Below, piece by piece: positions 5,426 through 6,029 of a DNA stretch of 6,029 nucleotides (within the stretch, counting starts at the first letter, position 1; every line of letters begins with the position of its first letter). This DNA is from Planctomycetota bacterium (lineage in GTDB: Bacteria > Planctomycetota > Planctomycetia > Pirellulales > UBA1268). The stretch covers positions 1 through 6,029 of the forward strand of contig JAQBZA010000207.1 of assembly GCA_027622795.1 (NCBI GenBank), read 5' to 3'. The position numbers were made by a program, and so were the translations under genes. The notes under the pieces were generated by a model, which did not search any database, was not told where the DNA came from, and worked only from the letters and a program-made list of their open reading frames with translations.

Positions 5426-6029
5426 TCATCGCTTCACCAGCCGCCAGGCCCGGTGAATCCGCTCGTTGCGAAAGTCTTCGGGAATCGTCTGGCGGGTGAT
5501 CTCGCGAATCGTGTAGCTGGCCGCCACGTGTTCTTCGGCCAGATGAAAGCGGCGAAAATTGGTTGAGAAATAGACGACGCCCCCGGGAGCGAGATTCTTC
5601 GCGACCAACTCCAGCAGCCCCCCGTGGTCGCGTTCGACATCCCAGGGCGTGTCGCTCTTCGCTGATCGGGAGAAGGTGGGTGGGTCGACGACGACCAGAT
5701 CAAACGGCGGCTCGCCCCGCCGCGCACGGTGCTCGAGAAAGCCACGGGCCTCGTCACGAACCGTGCGATGGCGGCCCGCGTCCTTGAAGCCATTGGCGGC
5801 GAGGTTGGTCCGCGTCCAGTCGAGATAGGTGTTGGAGAGATCGACGCTCGTCGTTTCGGCGGCCCCGCCCGCCGCCGCATAGACCGAAAAGCTTCCCGTG
5901 TAGCTGAAGAGATTCAAGAAACGTTTGCCTTGGGCTTCCTTGCGAACTTGCGCCCGCGTCTGGCGGTGATCGAGAAAGAGCCCGGTATCGAGATAGTCGG
6001 AGAGATTCACCTCAAAGGCGAGCCCTCCT
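5426..6029 (-). CDS. rlmKL: RlmK/RlmKL-type 23S rRNA guanine methyltransferase, C-terminal part (partial)
   Basis: The last 200 residues of a class I S-adenosylmethionine-dependent methyltransferase are present, and the frame is open past the right edge. The visible start VNLSDYLDTGLFLDHRQTR matches the beginning of the catalytic core of the RlmK half of E. coli RlmKL (RlmL), the enzyme half that makes m7G2069 in 23S rRNA. Further evidence is the SAM-binding motif I FLNLFSYTGSFSVYAAAGGA, TTSVDLSNTYLDW, the catalytic-site motif VVVDPPTFSRS, YFSTNFRRF (compare FSNN in RlmK) and the end DFRNERIHRAWRL. These favour RlmK over the related RlmI, which has a DPPKF motif. Whether an RlmL-type N-terminal half is fused cannot be seen. 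It lies upstream of livK on the same strand with 43 bp between, so it may be co-transcribed with the transporter, but its function is unrelated. Confidence 0.88.
   Translation of the reverse strand, partial: GGLAFEVNLSDYLDTGLFLDHRQTRAQVRKEAQGKRFLNLFSYTGSFSVYAAAGGAAETTSVDLSNTYLDWTRTNLAANGFKDAGRHRTVRDEARGFLEHRARRGEPPFDLVVVDPPTFSRSAKSDTPWDVERDHGGLLELVAKNLAPGGVVYFSTNFRRFHLAEEHVAASYTIREITRQTIPEDFRNERIHRAWRLVKR

Overview
All recognisable genes in this window lie on the minus strand. They form one compact ABC-transporter operon of the branched-chain amino acid (LivKHMGF / HAAT) type. Read in the direction of transcription, from high to low coordinates, the order is: the C-terminal part of an RlmK/RlmKL-type 23S rRNA methyltransferase (cut by the right edge), livK (lipoprotein binding protein), livH and livM (two permeases), livG and livF (two ATPases). 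Two perfect tandem hairpins follow livF. About 120 bp with no secure gene remain at the left edge.

The DNA is GC-rich, spacing is tight and no phage or IS sequence is visible. The binding protein is a predicted lipoprotein. My best guess is an environmental diderm such as a member of the Planctomycetota, but the sequence does not prove this.

The genes are translationally packed. livK-livH are 24 bp apart with a strong GAGGAG before a GTG start. livH-livM overlap by one base (TGATG), livM-livG overlap by four (ATGA), and livG-livF are 10 bp apart. LivK would capture the solute, LivH/LivM form the channel and LivG/LivF power it. The substrate (branched-chain amino acid, another amino acid, or an amide) cannot be read from sequence.

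The ATPases are what is unusual. LivG is 438 aa instead of about 255 because an in-frame block of roughly 176 residues sits between strand 3 of its nucleotide-binding domain and its Q-loop. The block looks like a transmembrane hairpin with a loop of about 123 residues predicted to lie outside the cytoplasm. LivG also has a degenerate ABC signature (LSLAG) and Asp in place of the switch histidine. LivF has LSAAE where LSGGE is expected. It stops at a UAG about 20 residues before the usual family end, and the same frame then continues for 25 codons to an ending (RDAFL) that resembles the normal LivF C-terminus. The first hairpin abuts this UAG. The window therefore holds an ordinary transporter operon with a structurally modified motor pair.
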